Shown: piece by piece, positions 14,878-22,133 of the stretch
Numbering within the stretch: position 1 is the first letter of the stretch
Layout: the number at the start of each line of letters is the position of its first letter
Source of the DNA: Anaerolineae bacterium
GTDB lineage: Bacteria; Chloroflexota; Anaerolineae; Promineifilales; Promineifilaceae
DNA: 30,506 nucleotides
Reading direction: 5' to 3'
Assembly: GCA_028277515.1 (NCBI GenBank)
Contig: JANQGC010000321.1
Span: 1-30,506, forward strand
Notes under the pieces: generated by a model
Databases searched by the model: none
Seen by the model: the letters and a program-made list of their open reading frames with translations, nothing else
Told to the model about the DNA's origin: nothing
Made by a program: the position numbers and the translations under genes

Positions 14878-15260
14878 TTGTTGATTCATCGCCAATCATA
14901 GCAATTTTTCTCAAGGAAGAGGGGTATATTGAGCTTCTTAGAAAAATTTATGAAACTCAAGAACCTGGAATAGGTGCACCTACATTAGTCGAAACTGGGA
15001 TCGTGTTGTCAGCTAAATTAGGTCGAGATCAACGCGGCGCTCTGTACCGATTTCTTGTCGAATCAAATATTGTCTCAATCCCTTTTACGGAAGCTCACAT
15101 GAATGTTGCCATTGGATCCTGGCTTAAGTTTGGAAAAAGCCGGCATCCGGCGAAGCTTAACTTTGGTGATTGTTTAACTTATGCCGTTGCAAAGGTTGCA
15201 AATTTACCACTTCTTTTTGTAGGAAAGGATTTCGAGCACACCGATTTAGTTGCAGCATAG
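14874..15260 (+). CDS. vapC: VapC-family PIN-domain toxin
   Basis: This 128-residue PIN ribonuclease has the full acidic set: D4 (MIVDSSPIIAIF), E40 (APTLVETGIVL), D99 (NFGDCLTYAVAK) and D119 (LLFVGKDFEHTDL). The spacing and the NFGDC motif match the Rv0624-like VapC group. ATG 14874 is preferred because GGGGAG lies at 14867-14872 and gives the normal opening MIVDSS; a longer frame from ATG 14865 adds three residues. Start and antitoxin stop overlap as ATGA, implying coupled translation. No residue expected for catalysis is missing, so the toxin should be functional. Confidence 0.9.
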   Translation: MIVDSSPIIAIFLKEEGYIELLRKIYETQEPGIGAPTLVETGIVLSAKLGRDQRGALYRFLVESNIVSIPFTEAHMNVAIGSWLKFGKSRHPAKLNFGDCLTYAVAKVANLPLLFVGKDFEHTDLVAA

Positions 15261-15263
15261 TAA

Positions 15264-15611
15264 CTATAGGGGGCGATAAAAATCAATAATGATATCCTCC
15301 GATCCGGCAATCATAGCGGATTTCGTTCCCCAATCCGTAATCGTGGTCTCTAAGATTACTGTTGCCCCTTTACGAATTGCCTGATCGAGCGCCTTTGAGA
15401 CACTCTCAACCTGGAAGTGGAGGATAATACCTGCTGCCGGCTTGACAGGAACCATCGCATCCGGACTCAACATGATTGTCATAGGACCTGCTTCTAATTC
15501 AGCAAAGCGTTCCTCGCTGAATTTTAATTTTAATCCCACAATCTCTTGAAAGAATGAGGTGGCTGCGGGCATGTCTTTAACGATTAAATCAATCGTATTA
15601 AAATTTCTCAT
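15264..15611 (-). CDS. VOC-superfamily (glyoxalase/bleomycin-resistance fold) protein
   Basis: This 115-residue protein has a single vicinal-oxygen-chelate fold: NTIDLIVKDMPAATSFFQEIVGLKLKF, FAELEAGPMTIMLSP, then AAGIILHFQVESVSKALDQAIRKGATVI and the closing IIDFYRPL. The first metal ligand position of classical glyoxalases (His) is not obvious, so a binding or resistance role is as likely as an enzyme. GGGGAAAG precedes the ATG on the minus strand. It lies three bases from the convergent vapC gene, with no visible terminator between them. Substrate unknown. Confidence 0.85.
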   Translation of the reverse strand: MRNFNTIDLIVKDMPAATSFFQEIVGLKLKFSEERFAELEAGPMTIMLSPDAMVPVKPAAGIILHFQVESVSKALDQAIRKGATVILETTITDWGTKSAMIAGSEDIIIDFYRPL

Positions 15612-15674
15612 GTTACTTTCCCCGTGAAAATAGGTGCTGGTTTTTCAATAATCAGACTTTACAAAGCTCTTGCC

Positions 15675-17672
15675 TTATTTGAAGTTGCCGGTTGTGTCCC
15701 TTAATGCTTCTGCATACTTGAGGAAGAAATCTAGCGCTTCAGGATTGCGCATGGCCCCAGGGTTGGCGGCCGTTTTGACATCCATACCCAACAAAATCTT
15801 GCGGATGGGCACTTCCATTTTCTTGCCGCTGAGGGTGTAAGGCACTTCCGCTATGGCTACGATGTCATTGGGCACATGGCGCGGGGAGACCTGAGAACGC
15901 AATTGGCGATTGATCGCCGCTTTTAGTTCCTCGCTTAGTTTCTCGCCTTCGTGCAGGACGACAAATAGGACCAGGTAAGATTCACGGCCGAGCAGTTCTA
16001 AATCAATGATCAAGCTGTCCTGGATTGAGTCAAAGCCTTCGACGACACGGTAAAACTCGCTGGTGCCCATGCGTACCCCCTGGCGGTTGATCGTGGAATC
16101 GGAACGGCCATAAATCACACCCCCTCCCCGCTCATTAAAGGAGATCCAATCACCATGACGCCAGACGTTGGGAAACATCTCAAAGTAGCTCGCCTTATAC
16201 CGTTCGTAACCAGGATCATCCCAAAAATAGAGAGGCATGGAAGGCATTGGTTCGGCGATGACCAGTTCGCCCACTTCATTGATTACCGTTTCCCCTTGCT
16301 CATTAAAAGCCAGCACCTTAGCTCCCAATGATGCACCCTGAATCTCCCCGGCATAAACGGGTTGGATAGGCACCCCGCCGACAAAAGGTGTGCATAGATC
16401 GGTCCCTCCGCTGAGCGATTCCAGGAGAAGATCGCGGTTGATGTTTTCATAGATCCATTGGAAACCTTCGATAGTCAGCGGAGAACCGGTCGAACCCACG
16501 GATCGAATGCTTTCCAAGTTGTATGCCTGGTTGGGATGGATTCCGGTGTTCATGCAAGCGGAGATGAAAGCGGCCGAAGTGCCAAAAGTGGTCATGCCGG
16601 TTTCTTCGGCCAGGGCAAACAGCACATTCAGATCCGGATAGCCGGGACTGCCGTTGTAGAGAATGATGGTCGCGCCGGAGAGTAAGGAGCCGACCAGATA
16701 GTTCCACATCATCCAGCCGGTGCTGGTGTACCAAAAAAAGCGGTCGCCGGGTTTGAGGTTATTGTGCAAGACTGTTTCTTTGACATGTTCGAGCAAAATC
16801 CCGCCATGACCATGAACGATTGGTTTGGGTAAGCCGGTTGTCCCGGATGAATATAATATCCATAGTGGATGGTCAAACGGGAGTTGGGCAAAGGCGAGTG
16901 GTGCGGGATCAGTCACCGATGCTAAGGCGTCCGACCAGGATATTGCATTTTCTAAAGATAAGATGTCTGAATCGTCTTTGGTGACGATGATCATGTGTTC
17001 CAAGGAAGGCAATTCTTTTTGTAACTCCCTCAGAATGGGCAGACGGTTGAACTGTTTACCGTTGTACTGATAACTGTCCACGGCAATCAGTACCTTGGGT
17101 TCGATTTGTGAGAACCGGTCAAGTACGCTGCGGCTACCGAAATCGGGGGAAGCGCTGGACCAGATCGCGCCGAGGCCGGCGGTAGCGAATAAGCCAATGA
17201 TCGCTTCGGGAATGTTGGGCAGATAGCCAACGACGCGATCTCCCTTTTCAACGCCCATTGATCTTAAGACATGTATCATCTGGCTGGTTTGCCGGGCCAG
17301 TTCATCCCAACTCATTTCCATCAGGGGTTGGTCTTCGGCTTTATAGAGCAAGGCGGGTTGATCGGCCGAGCGCTGGGCGAAGATATTTTCGACGTAATTA
17401 AGCCTGACCCCAGGAAACCAGTGCGCGCCGGGCATTTTTCGTTCTACAAGTGGGGTTGTCCACTCTCCTGAATAGGCCAGTTCAAAATAGGAGAAAAGAG
17501 TTTGCCAGAATTCTTCAATGCTTTCCACCGACCAATGCCATAATTCAGGATAGGTTGCAAAAACTAACCCCCTTTCTTCAGCCAGCCAGTCCATGTAATG
17601 GGTCAGATTGGCATTGGCAATATCCTTTTGTGATGGCTGCCAGATGAGATCGCCTGAGTTGATTTGCTGCAT
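15675..17672 (-). CDS. Acetoacetate-CoA ligase (acetoacetyl-CoA synthetase)
   Basis: This 665-residue adenylate-forming enzyme activates acetoacetate with ATP and CoA to acetoacetyl-CoA. The N-terminal domain (WQPSQKDIANANLTHYMDWL, then WSVESIEEFWQTLFSYF) is the acetyl-CoA-synthetase N-terminal type. The core has the AMP-binding P-loop YSSGTTGLPKP (about 271-283) followed by IVHGHGG, the FWYTSTGWMMWNYLVG segment and WRHGDWI. The catalytic Lys lies in SGKKMEVPIRK near 614. Length and the ESLSGGTDLCTPFVGGVP motif fit this subfamily rather than acetyl-CoA synthetase. It probably feeds ketone-body or polyhydroxybutyrate-derived acetoacetate into central metabolism. No strong Shine-Dalgarno is visible before ATG 17672, and no pathway partners are adjacent. 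Confidence 0.92.
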   Translation of the reverse strand: MQQINSGDLIWQPSQKDIANANLTHYMDWLAEERGLVFATYPELWHWSVESIEEFWQTLFSYFELAYSGEWTTPLVERKMPGAHWFPGVRLNYVENIFAQRSADQPALLYKAEDQPLMEMSWDELARQTSQMIHVLRSMGVEKGDRVVGYLPNIPEAIIGLFATAGLGAIWSSASPDFGSRSVLDRFSQIEPKVLIAVDSYQYNGKQFNRLPILRELQKELPSLEHMIIVTKDDSDILSLENAISWSDALASVTDPAPLAFAQLPFDHPLWILYSSGTTGLPKPIVHGHGGILLEHVKETVLHNNLKPGDRFFWYTSTGWMMWNYLVGSLLSGATIILYNGSPGYPDLNVLFALAEETGMTTFGTSAAFISACMNTGIHPNQAYNLESIRSVGSTGSPLTIEGFQWIYENINRDLLLESLSGGTDLCTPFVGGVPIQPVYAGEIQGASLGAKVLAFNEQGETVINEVGELVIAEPMPSMPLYFWDDPGYERYKASYFEMFPNVWRHGDWISFNERGGGVIYGRSDSTINRQGVRMGTSEFYRVVEGFDSIQDSLIIDLELLGRESYLVLFVVLHEGEKLSEELKAAINRQLRSQVSPRHVPNDIVAIAEVPYTLSGKKMEVPIRKILLGMDVKTAANPGAMRNPEALDFFLKYAEALRDTTGNFK

Positions 17673-17707
17673 TAATTTATTGCCGGTTAATTCTAATAAT
17701 GACCAAC

Positions 17708-17718
17708 GTGACAGTCAC
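17708..17718. repeat. Single unit of the GTGACAGTCAC palindrome
   Basis: GTGACAGTCAC matches one unit of the twin palindromes at 271-300, 27022-27054 and 28721-28749. It is 36 bases upstream of the acetoacetyl-CoA synthetase start on the minus strand and abuts the 64-bp element at 17725. A degenerate partner, AGTGACAGTG, lies near 17803 on the other side of that element. Confidence 0.55.
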
Positions 17719-17724
17719 ATTACT

Positions 17725-17788
17725 AAAATTTGACAACTTTTATTCATGGTTCTCGCCAATTTTCAAATGAAAAGTTGTCAATTTTTTT
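17725..17788 (-). repeat. 64-bp inverted-repeat element, copy 1
   Basis: Arms AAATTTGACAACTTTT (17726-17741) and AAAAGTTGTCAATTTT (17770-17785) flank a 28-base spacer. The reverse complement aligns along its whole length with the element at 20241-20304, including a shared spacer core GGCGA followed by ACCAT and GAAT. The two copies are therefore homologous and oppositely oriented. It lies in the divergent gap between the synthetase and the RHH antitoxin. No coding capacity; MITE-like or regulatory. Confidence 0.7.
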
Positions 17789-17879
17789 TGTAAATAAATT
17801 TTAGTGACAGTGTAATTATACCAATTTTTTAAAGCTCATTTTTGTTTTGTAAAAATCAGGACCTCAGATTGCAAAAATG

Positions 17880-17900
17880 TGGTATGATAGATTATCATAC
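17880..17900 (+). promoter_or_regulatory. Extended -10 promoter with overlapping RHH operator
   Basis: An extended -10, TGG plus TATGAT (17880-17888), is embedded in the perfect inverted repeat GTATGATA (17882-17889), spacer GAT, TATCATAC (17893-17900). Ribbon-helix-helix antitoxins commonly bind such palindromes over their own promoter, so autorepression by the gene starting at 17915 is likely. No good -35 is present. Confidence 0.65.
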
Positions 17901-17914
17901 TGTGGAGGCTGTTC

Positions 17915-18157
17915 ATGAGAACTCGGAAGATTGCAATTACAATAGATGAAGATTTGCTTGAAAGGTTAGACAAAATGGTGATCTCCAACCAATTTCCAAG
18001 TCGAAGTAGAGCGATACAAGAGGCTGTTGGTGAAAAATTGGCCAGACTAGACCAGGTGAGGTTAATAAGAGAACTGGCTAAACTCGATCCTGTTGAAGAG
18101 CAAATGATGGCTGATGAAGGATTAGAAGCGGATCTAGATGAATGGCCAGAATATTAA
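17915..18157 (+). CDS. Ribbon-helix-helix (CopG/MazE-like) antitoxin
   Basis: This 80-residue protein opens with a ribbon-helix-helix DNA-binding domain: RKIAITIDEDLLERLDKMV (beta strand and helix 1) and NQFPSRSRAIQEAVGEKLARLDQ (turn and helix 2). The acidic tail (DPVEEQMMADEGLEADLDEWPEY) should occupy the toxin's RNA site. GGAGG at 17904-17908 gives a clear start. It overlaps the mazF-like gene by 16 bases. The perfect palindrome just upstream fits autoregulation. Type II antitoxin assignment is strong. Confidence 0.9.
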   Translation: MRTRKIAITIDEDLLERLDKMVISNQFPSRSRAIQEAVGEKLARLDQVRLIRELAKLDPVEEQMMADEGLEADLDEWPEY

Positions 18158-18483
18158 GGGGTGAAATTTATTGGGCCAACCTTAATCCCACCATGGGACA
18201 CGAACAATCAAGGAGAAGGCCTGTTGTTATCATCAGTCATGATGTGTTCAATAATCGATCCGGTACAGTCATCGCTATGGCTTTGACCAGCCAATCTCCA
18301 CGGGCAGGTTATCCATTGACTCTACACTTGGATAGTGAGCTGCTGCCAAAAGAGTCTTGGGTGAAGATCAGCCAAATCAGAACGCTTTCGGTTAAACGAC
18401 TCGGATCAAAAGTTGGAAACGTTTCCGAAGAAGAATTGTTACTCTTAATTGATGGGCTTAATGAGCTAATATCACCACCGTGA
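18142..18483 (+). CDS. MazF/PemK-family endoribonuclease toxin
   Basis: This 113-residue toxin has the MazF fold: RGEIYWANLNPTMGHEQSRRRPVVIIS with the conserved basic residue R25 in the beta1-beta2 loop, then SGTVIAMALTSQ with T49 at the catalytic Thr position, and SWVKISQIRTLSVKRLG in the C-terminal strands. MazF enzymes cut mRNA or rRNA at short sequence motifs without metal. Both catalytic positions are present, so an active toxin is expected. The start lies inside the antitoxin gene, giving coupled translation. The gene ends four bases before the convergent GH13 gene, with no terminator in between. Confidence 0.92.
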   Translation: MARILRGEIYWANLNPTMGHEQSRRRPVVIISHDVFNNRSGTVIAMALTSQSPRAGYPLTLHLDSELLPKESWVKISQIRTLSVKRLGSKVGNVSEEELLLLIDGLNELISPP

Positions 18484-18487
18484 CAAC

Positions 18488-19942
18488 TTAGTTGATCAGG
18501 ACCAATACCTCCCGCGCGGGCAGGTGAAGGGTTAATTTGCCCTGTTCGGCATGATGGGTTGGACCTTCTTCAGGCCACTTTTGTTGGTAGGTCTGGGCTG
18601 CGCCCTCCGGCAATGATAGCTTGATTGGGCAGGAGTCCTCATAGGTATTGAAAATCACAATCGCTTCTTGGTCATTGAGGATGCGGCGGAAGGCGAAGAT
18701 ATTTCCTTGCGCCAGCAGCGTCTCAAAGCGGCCTCTCCGCAAGACGGGGTTTTTGTGGCGTAGAGCAGTTGCCTTTTGATAATAGGATAGCAGATCGTGA
18801 TCCCAACTTTCCTTCAGGTGCCAGGGAAACGCTTCACGGCACAGGGGATCGTCGCCGGCGGATAGGCCAATTTCATCCGCATAATAAATGCAGGGCGCAC
18901 CGGGCATGGTCATTTGAAAGAGGACCGCCAGGCGTAAGGCGCTTTTATCATCGCCCATGATCCAAAGGGCACGGGCGGTGTCGTGGCTGTCCAGGAGGTT
19001 TAGTTGGGCCAGGTTGATCTGCCAATCGTAAAGATCGAGCATATTGTGGATGGCTTCGTTGATTTGCGGGGCGATGAACGGCCGTAAATCGTAATTTTGT
19101 TTATTATAATCCAGGCGCAGCGTTTTGGCGCCGAAGAAGTTGAGCGCAGGAACGGTAAAAAGGTAGTTCATCACGGCGTCGAACTGGTCACCCTGGGTCC
19201 AGCGCCGGGCTGCGGTCCATATTTCGCCGACGATGTAGGCTTCGGGATTGGCGGTTTTAACAACCCGGCGAAATTCCTGCCAGAAGGCATCGTCATCAAT
19301 CTCCGCCGGCACGTCCAATCGCCAGCCGTCAATGCCGAAATCGATCCAGTAGCGAGCGACTTCCAGGATGTAGTCGCGCACGCCAGGATTGTCCGTGTTT
19401 AGTTTAGGTAAGGCGGGCAGGTTCCACCAGGCGCCATAGTTGTGCTGGTTTTGGGCATCGTGGTTGTACGGCCGTAAAGGCCAATCATGGATAAAAAACC
19501 AGTCAATATAAGGGGAGTTGCCGCCATTTTCTAAAATGTGGTGAAATGGCCAGAAGCCACGGCCGGTATGATTAAAAACACCGTCTAATATGACGCGAAT
19601 GCCGCGGGCGTGAGCCTGGTCTAGCAGGTCTCGTAGGGCAGCATCACCTCCTAATAGAGGGTCCACAGCAAAATAATCATAAGTGTGGTAGCGGTGGTTG
19701 GAAGCGGAACTGAAAATGGGATTGAGATAAAGGGCATTGATCCCTAAATCCTGCAGGTAATCCAGCTTATCGACGATGCCGTGTAAATCGCCTCCCTGGT
19801 AGCCCTGCTCTTCGGGTGGGCTGCCCCAAGGCTTGAATTGCAGGCCGAGACGGTGTTCAGTTCTTGGACTGCGGGCAAAGCGGTCGGGAAAAATCTGGTA
19901 AAAGACAGCGTCTTTAACCCATTCTGGGGTTTGAATGTTCAT
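18488..19942 (-). CDS. Glycoside hydrolase family 13 alpha-glycosidase (cyclomaltodextrinase/neopullulanase-like)
   Basis: This 484-residue cytoplasmic alpha-amylase-family enzyme begins EWVKDAVFYQIFPDRFARS and has all four GH13 regions: VILDGVFNHTG, GWRLDVPAE with nucleophile D210, VGEIW with acid E240 and LLDSHDT with D321. The KPWGSPPEEQGYQGGDLHGI segment and ADEIGLSAGDDPLCREAFPW resemble the neopullulanase/cyclomaltodextrinase group, but the N-terminal CBM34 domain of ~120 residues is absent. It should cleave alpha-1,4 glucan or maltodextrin. ATG 19942 follows AGGAG (about 19953-19957); the frame stays open to 20062 but that extension merely translates a dispersed repeat. It is bracketed, with the mazF pair, by two inverted 64-bp elements. 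Confidence 0.9.
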   Translation of the reverse strand: MNIQTPEWVKDAVFYQIFPDRFARSPRTEHRLGLQFKPWGSPPEEQGYQGGDLHGIVDKLDYLQDLGINALYLNPIFSSASNHRYHTYDYFAVDPLLGGDAALRDLLDQAHARGIRVILDGVFNHTGRGFWPFHHILENGGNSPYIDWFFIHDWPLRPYNHDAQNQHNYGAWWNLPALPKLNTDNPGVRDYILEVARYWIDFGIDGWRLDVPAEIDDDAFWQEFRRVVKTANPEAYIVGEIWTAARRWTQGDQFDAVMNYLFTVPALNFFGAKTLRLDYNKQNYDLRPFIAPQINEAIHNMLDLYDWQINLAQLNLLDSHDTARALWIMGDDKSALRLAVLFQMTMPGAPCIYYADEIGLSAGDDPLCREAFPWHLKESWDHDLLSYYQKATALRHKNPVLRRGRFETLLAQGNIFAFRRILNDQEAIVIFNTYEDSCPIKLSLPEGAAQTYQQKWPEEGPTHHAEQGKLTLHLPAREVLVLIN

Positions 19943-20006
19943 AAGTGTGTACTCCTGAGAACCACCACATCGCGAGCTATATCCTATGAGTAAAGAACCA
20001 TCCCTC

Positions 20007-20101
20007 GTCATCCTGAACGAAGTGAAGGATCTTGCACTTCCTGCCGGCAAAAGATTCCTCACGCTGTTCCCTTCAGCTAGCTCAGGGCGGGCTGGAATGA
20101 C
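20007..20101. repeat. Dispersed hairpin repeat of the GTCATCCTGAACGAAG type
   Basis: The left end GTCATCCTGAACGAAGTGAA and the right end GGAATGAC are the terminal motifs of a short non-coding repeat that I recognise as recurring in many bacterial genomes. Inner parts GAAGGATCTT and AAAGATTCCTC also pair, so the whole 95 bp can fold into an imperfect hairpin. It lies just upstream of the GH13 gene and accounts for the spurious N-terminal extension of that frame. Confidence 0.65.
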
Positions 20102-20240
20102 AATTTGAGACGGTTTTTTCTCAGCAGCAGATGTGTTTGTTATCTAGATTTATAGGATTGTCTATTGGTACGAGATTAGCTTGTTAAACAGTAAATGCAA
20201 GTATAATTTGAGCACACTGTTACAAAAATCATTTGCACAG

Positions 20241-20304
20241 AAATTTGATAACTTTTCACCTAATATATGGGCGAACACCATTGAATAAAAGTTGTCAAAT
20301 TTTT
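20241..20304 (+). repeat. 64-bp inverted-repeat element, copy 2
   Basis: Arms AAATTTGATAACTTTT (20241-20256) and AAAAGTTGTCAAATTT (20287-20302) flank a 30-base spacer. It aligns with the reverse complement of 17725-17788 in arms and in the spacer core (GGCGAA, ACCATT, GAAT). It ends ten bases from the permease stop codon and could also serve as its 3' hairpin. Confidence 0.7.
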
Positions 20305-20313
20305 GACTAATTT

Positions 20314-21147
20314 TTATAAATCGCGCCGAGAAAAGCTCGACATGGCCAGGGCGACAAGGCCAACTGTGTAAAATATCCCGTAATAGATCATTAAGTCACT
20401 GGGCTGCGATCCCAGGGCAAAGGGTCCGGCCAGGTATGGCGTGCTGGCAAATCGGGGCTGGAAAAGTGAAAGGGCTTTGCGCCAGATGATCTCTCCGGGC
20501 ATAAGCAGACTGGTGATGATGCCGATGTTGACCGCTGCCTCGTTGCGGAACATTGCGCCAATCTGTTCGATCCAACCGCCTAGAAAGGCCAGACTGTATA
20601 GGGCAAAGGCCAGGACACCATTGGCCAATGTGGATAGGCGTGTGCCTCCGGCGATGGAGATGGAAAGAATGATCCAGGTTTGTAACAGCATTAAACTGAT
20701 GCCGGGGAGCATGCTTTGTAATAAAAATCCGGAGCGCAGCCAAACAATAAGCATCAGGCCGCCGGCCAGGAATATGACATAGATTGACAACAGTAAAGCG
20801 AAAGCCAGCCACTTACCCAGTACGAATTGTCGCCGTTGAACCGGCTTGGTGATCAGGCTTTCTACTGTATGGGATTCAATTTCCCCGGAGATAGCAGTCA
20901 CACTGATCAGAACGGCGATAATGGTCACTAACAGATTGGCGGCATAAAGACCGGCCGTCAACAGCACACCGGTCAGGATTTCCCGTTGTTCTCCGGAGAC
21001 ATTGTCAATTTCCATTGCTTGAAAAACATTGTGAAAAGCCAGGCCGAACAGTGCTAGAAAGGCAATGCCCATGATCAGAGCGACCCACAAGATACGCCGG
21101 CGTTGGGCTTCACGGATGGTTAATTCGGCGAAGATAAGTACAGGCAT
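20314..21147 (-). CDS. ABC-2-type transporter permease
   Basis: This 277-residue membrane protein has about six hydrophobic segments: one after the N-terminal coupling helix (MPVLIFAELTIREAQRRRILWVALIMG), then AANLLVTIIAVLISVTAI, the motif SGEIESHTVESLITKPVQRRQFVLGKWLA characteristic of ABC-2 permeases, and three or more to the C-terminus. It starts eight bases after the stop of its ATPase gene and pairs with it. Transporters of this class export or move lipids, polysaccharides, small molecules or act in stress. Substrate is unknown; the nearby sigma/anti-sigma genes suggest an envelope role (inference). Confidence 0.9.
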   Translation of the reverse strand: MPVLIFAELTIREAQRRRILWVALIMGIAFLALFGLAFHNVFQAMEIDNVSGEQREILTGVLLTAGLYAANLLVTIIAVLISVTAISGEIESHTVESLITKPVQRRQFVLGKWLAFALLLSIYVIFLAGGLMLIVWLRSGFLLQSMLPGISLMLLQTWIILSISIAGGTRLSTLANGVLAFALYSLAFLGGWIEQIGAMFRNEAAVNIGIITSLLMPGEIIWRKALSLFQPRFASTPYLAGPFALGSQPSDLMIYYGIFYTVGLVALAMSSFSRRDL

Positions 21148-21155
21148 CTAATCTC

Positions 21156-22085
21156 TTATTTCTCCCCGGCATCTTCGCCGATAATTTGCAAAAAGCGTTC
21201 TTCCAGGGTCAGGTGCTGGGGGGTTAACTCGTAAAGGGTATGCCCCTGGCCAATAACCCATCCGGCAAGCTGCGGCAGTTGGGCTTCATCATTGAGGCAA
21301 AGCTGGTAGCGGTTGTTTTCGCCATCCAAAGAAACTTGTGCATCAAACTGGGCCAGCCCGGCCAGCAGGTCATCGCCTGGATTACCGACGCGCAGAGAAA
21401 CGGCAAAAGATTCCTGGTCAAATGCTTGCAGCGTGGTCACCTGTAAGATCCGGCCGTCGCGAATGAAGGCTACCCGGTCGCAAGTTTTTTCCACTTCGCT
21501 GAGCAAGTGGGAATTGAGGAAAACGGCCGTGCCCCGCTGGCGCAAGCCCTTGATCACATCACGAACCAGGCGACGGCCGAGCGGGTCGAGGCCGGACGTT
21601 GGTTCATCCAGGAAAACAAGATCGGGATCGTTCAAAAGGGATTGCGCCAGGCCGATCCGTTGCAGCATCCCTTTGGAAAAGGCTTTTAATTTGGTCTGCA
21701 TCCGCTCGCCTAAACCGACCAGGTTCAACAGGCGGGGTACGGCCTCTTGCCGCTGGTTTTTGGACATACCATACAGACGGCCGTGCAAATCCAGGAACTC
21801 CCCGGCGGTCAGCCATTCATGAAAACGAAAATGTTCCGGTAAAAAGCCAATGCGCTCTCGCGCCCGGCGATCACCCAATGGTTTGCCCAGCAAAGTAGCG
21901 CTGCCGGATGTGGGATGGGTCAGGCCCAACAGCATTTTGACCGAGGTTGTTTTCCCCGCGCCATTGGGTCCGAGGAAGCCAAAAATTTCGCCGGGCTGCA
22001 CATCGAGGGTCAGATCGGCGACGGCGACTTTACGGCCGAATGCTTTGTGCAGCCCGTTGGTTGATATGACAGGTTGGGTCATCAT
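21156..22085 (-). CDS. ABC transporter ATPase (exporter type)
   Basis: This 309-residue ATPase of the ABC-2 drug/envelope exporter class has Walker A GPNGAGKTTSVK (about 39-50), the Q-loop region IGFLPEHFRFHEWLTA, signature FSKGMLQRIGLAQ, Walker B LVFLDEPTSGLDP and H-loop LNSHLLSEVEK. The ~85-residue C-terminal tail is typical of this class. FSKGM in place of LSGGQ is a normal variant here. The start is either ATG 22085 or 22082; a terminator-like hairpin with T-run ends immediately before it, leaving no Shine-Dalgarno outside the stem. It forms an operon with the following ABC-2 permease. Confidence 0.92.
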   Translation of the reverse strand: MMTQPVISTNGLHKAFGRKVAVADLTLDVQPGEIFGFLGPNGAGKTTSVKMLLGLTHPTSGSATLLGKPLGDRRARERIGFLPEHFRFHEWLTAGEFLDLHGRLYGMSKNQRQEAVPRLLNLVGLGERMQTKLKAFSKGMLQRIGLAQSLLNDPDLVFLDEPTSGLDPLGRRLVRDVIKGLRQRGTAVFLNSHLLSEVEKTCDRVAFIRDGRILQVTTLQAFDQESFAVSLRVGNPGDDLLAGLAQFDAQVSLDGENNRYQLCLNDEAQLPQLAGWVIGQGHTLYELTPQHLTLEERFLQIIGEDAGEK

Positions 22086-22128
22086 AAAAATTTTCCCGGA
22101 AACTCAATTTTACCAGTTTCCGGGAAAA
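22086..22128 (-). terminator. Intrinsic terminator abutting the ABC ATPase start codon
   Basis: On the minus strand TTTTCCCGGAAACT (22128-22115) pairs perfectly with AGTTTCCGGGAAAA (22104-22091) around a 10-base loop, followed by TTTTT (22090-22086) and directly by ATG (22085). It should terminate the sigma/anti-sigma transcript, yet it occupies the place of the ribosome site of the next gene. That makes it a candidate regulatory attenuator. Confidence 0.7.
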
Positions 22129-22133
22129 TGGTT

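Larger units (their letters stand above)
19943..20313. other. Gene-free stretch holding two different repeats
   Basis: This 371-base gap between the GH13 start and the ABC permease stop contains a dispersed-type repeat (20007-20101) and copy 2 of the 64-bp element (20241-20304). Between them is AT-rich DNA with an orphan TTGTTA/TATAAT pair (20181-20207, 15-base spacer) pointing at no gene. No coding sequence is convincing. Confidence 0.6.

Noticed and set aside
19943..20062. 40-codon N-terminal extension of the GH13 enzyme
   Set aside because: It translates a dispersed repeat; the family start and AGGAG fit ATG 19942.
20181..20207. Promoter-like TTGTTA/TATAAT on the plus strand
   Set aside because: Spacer is 15 bases and no gene follows on that strand; probably chance in AT-rich DNA.
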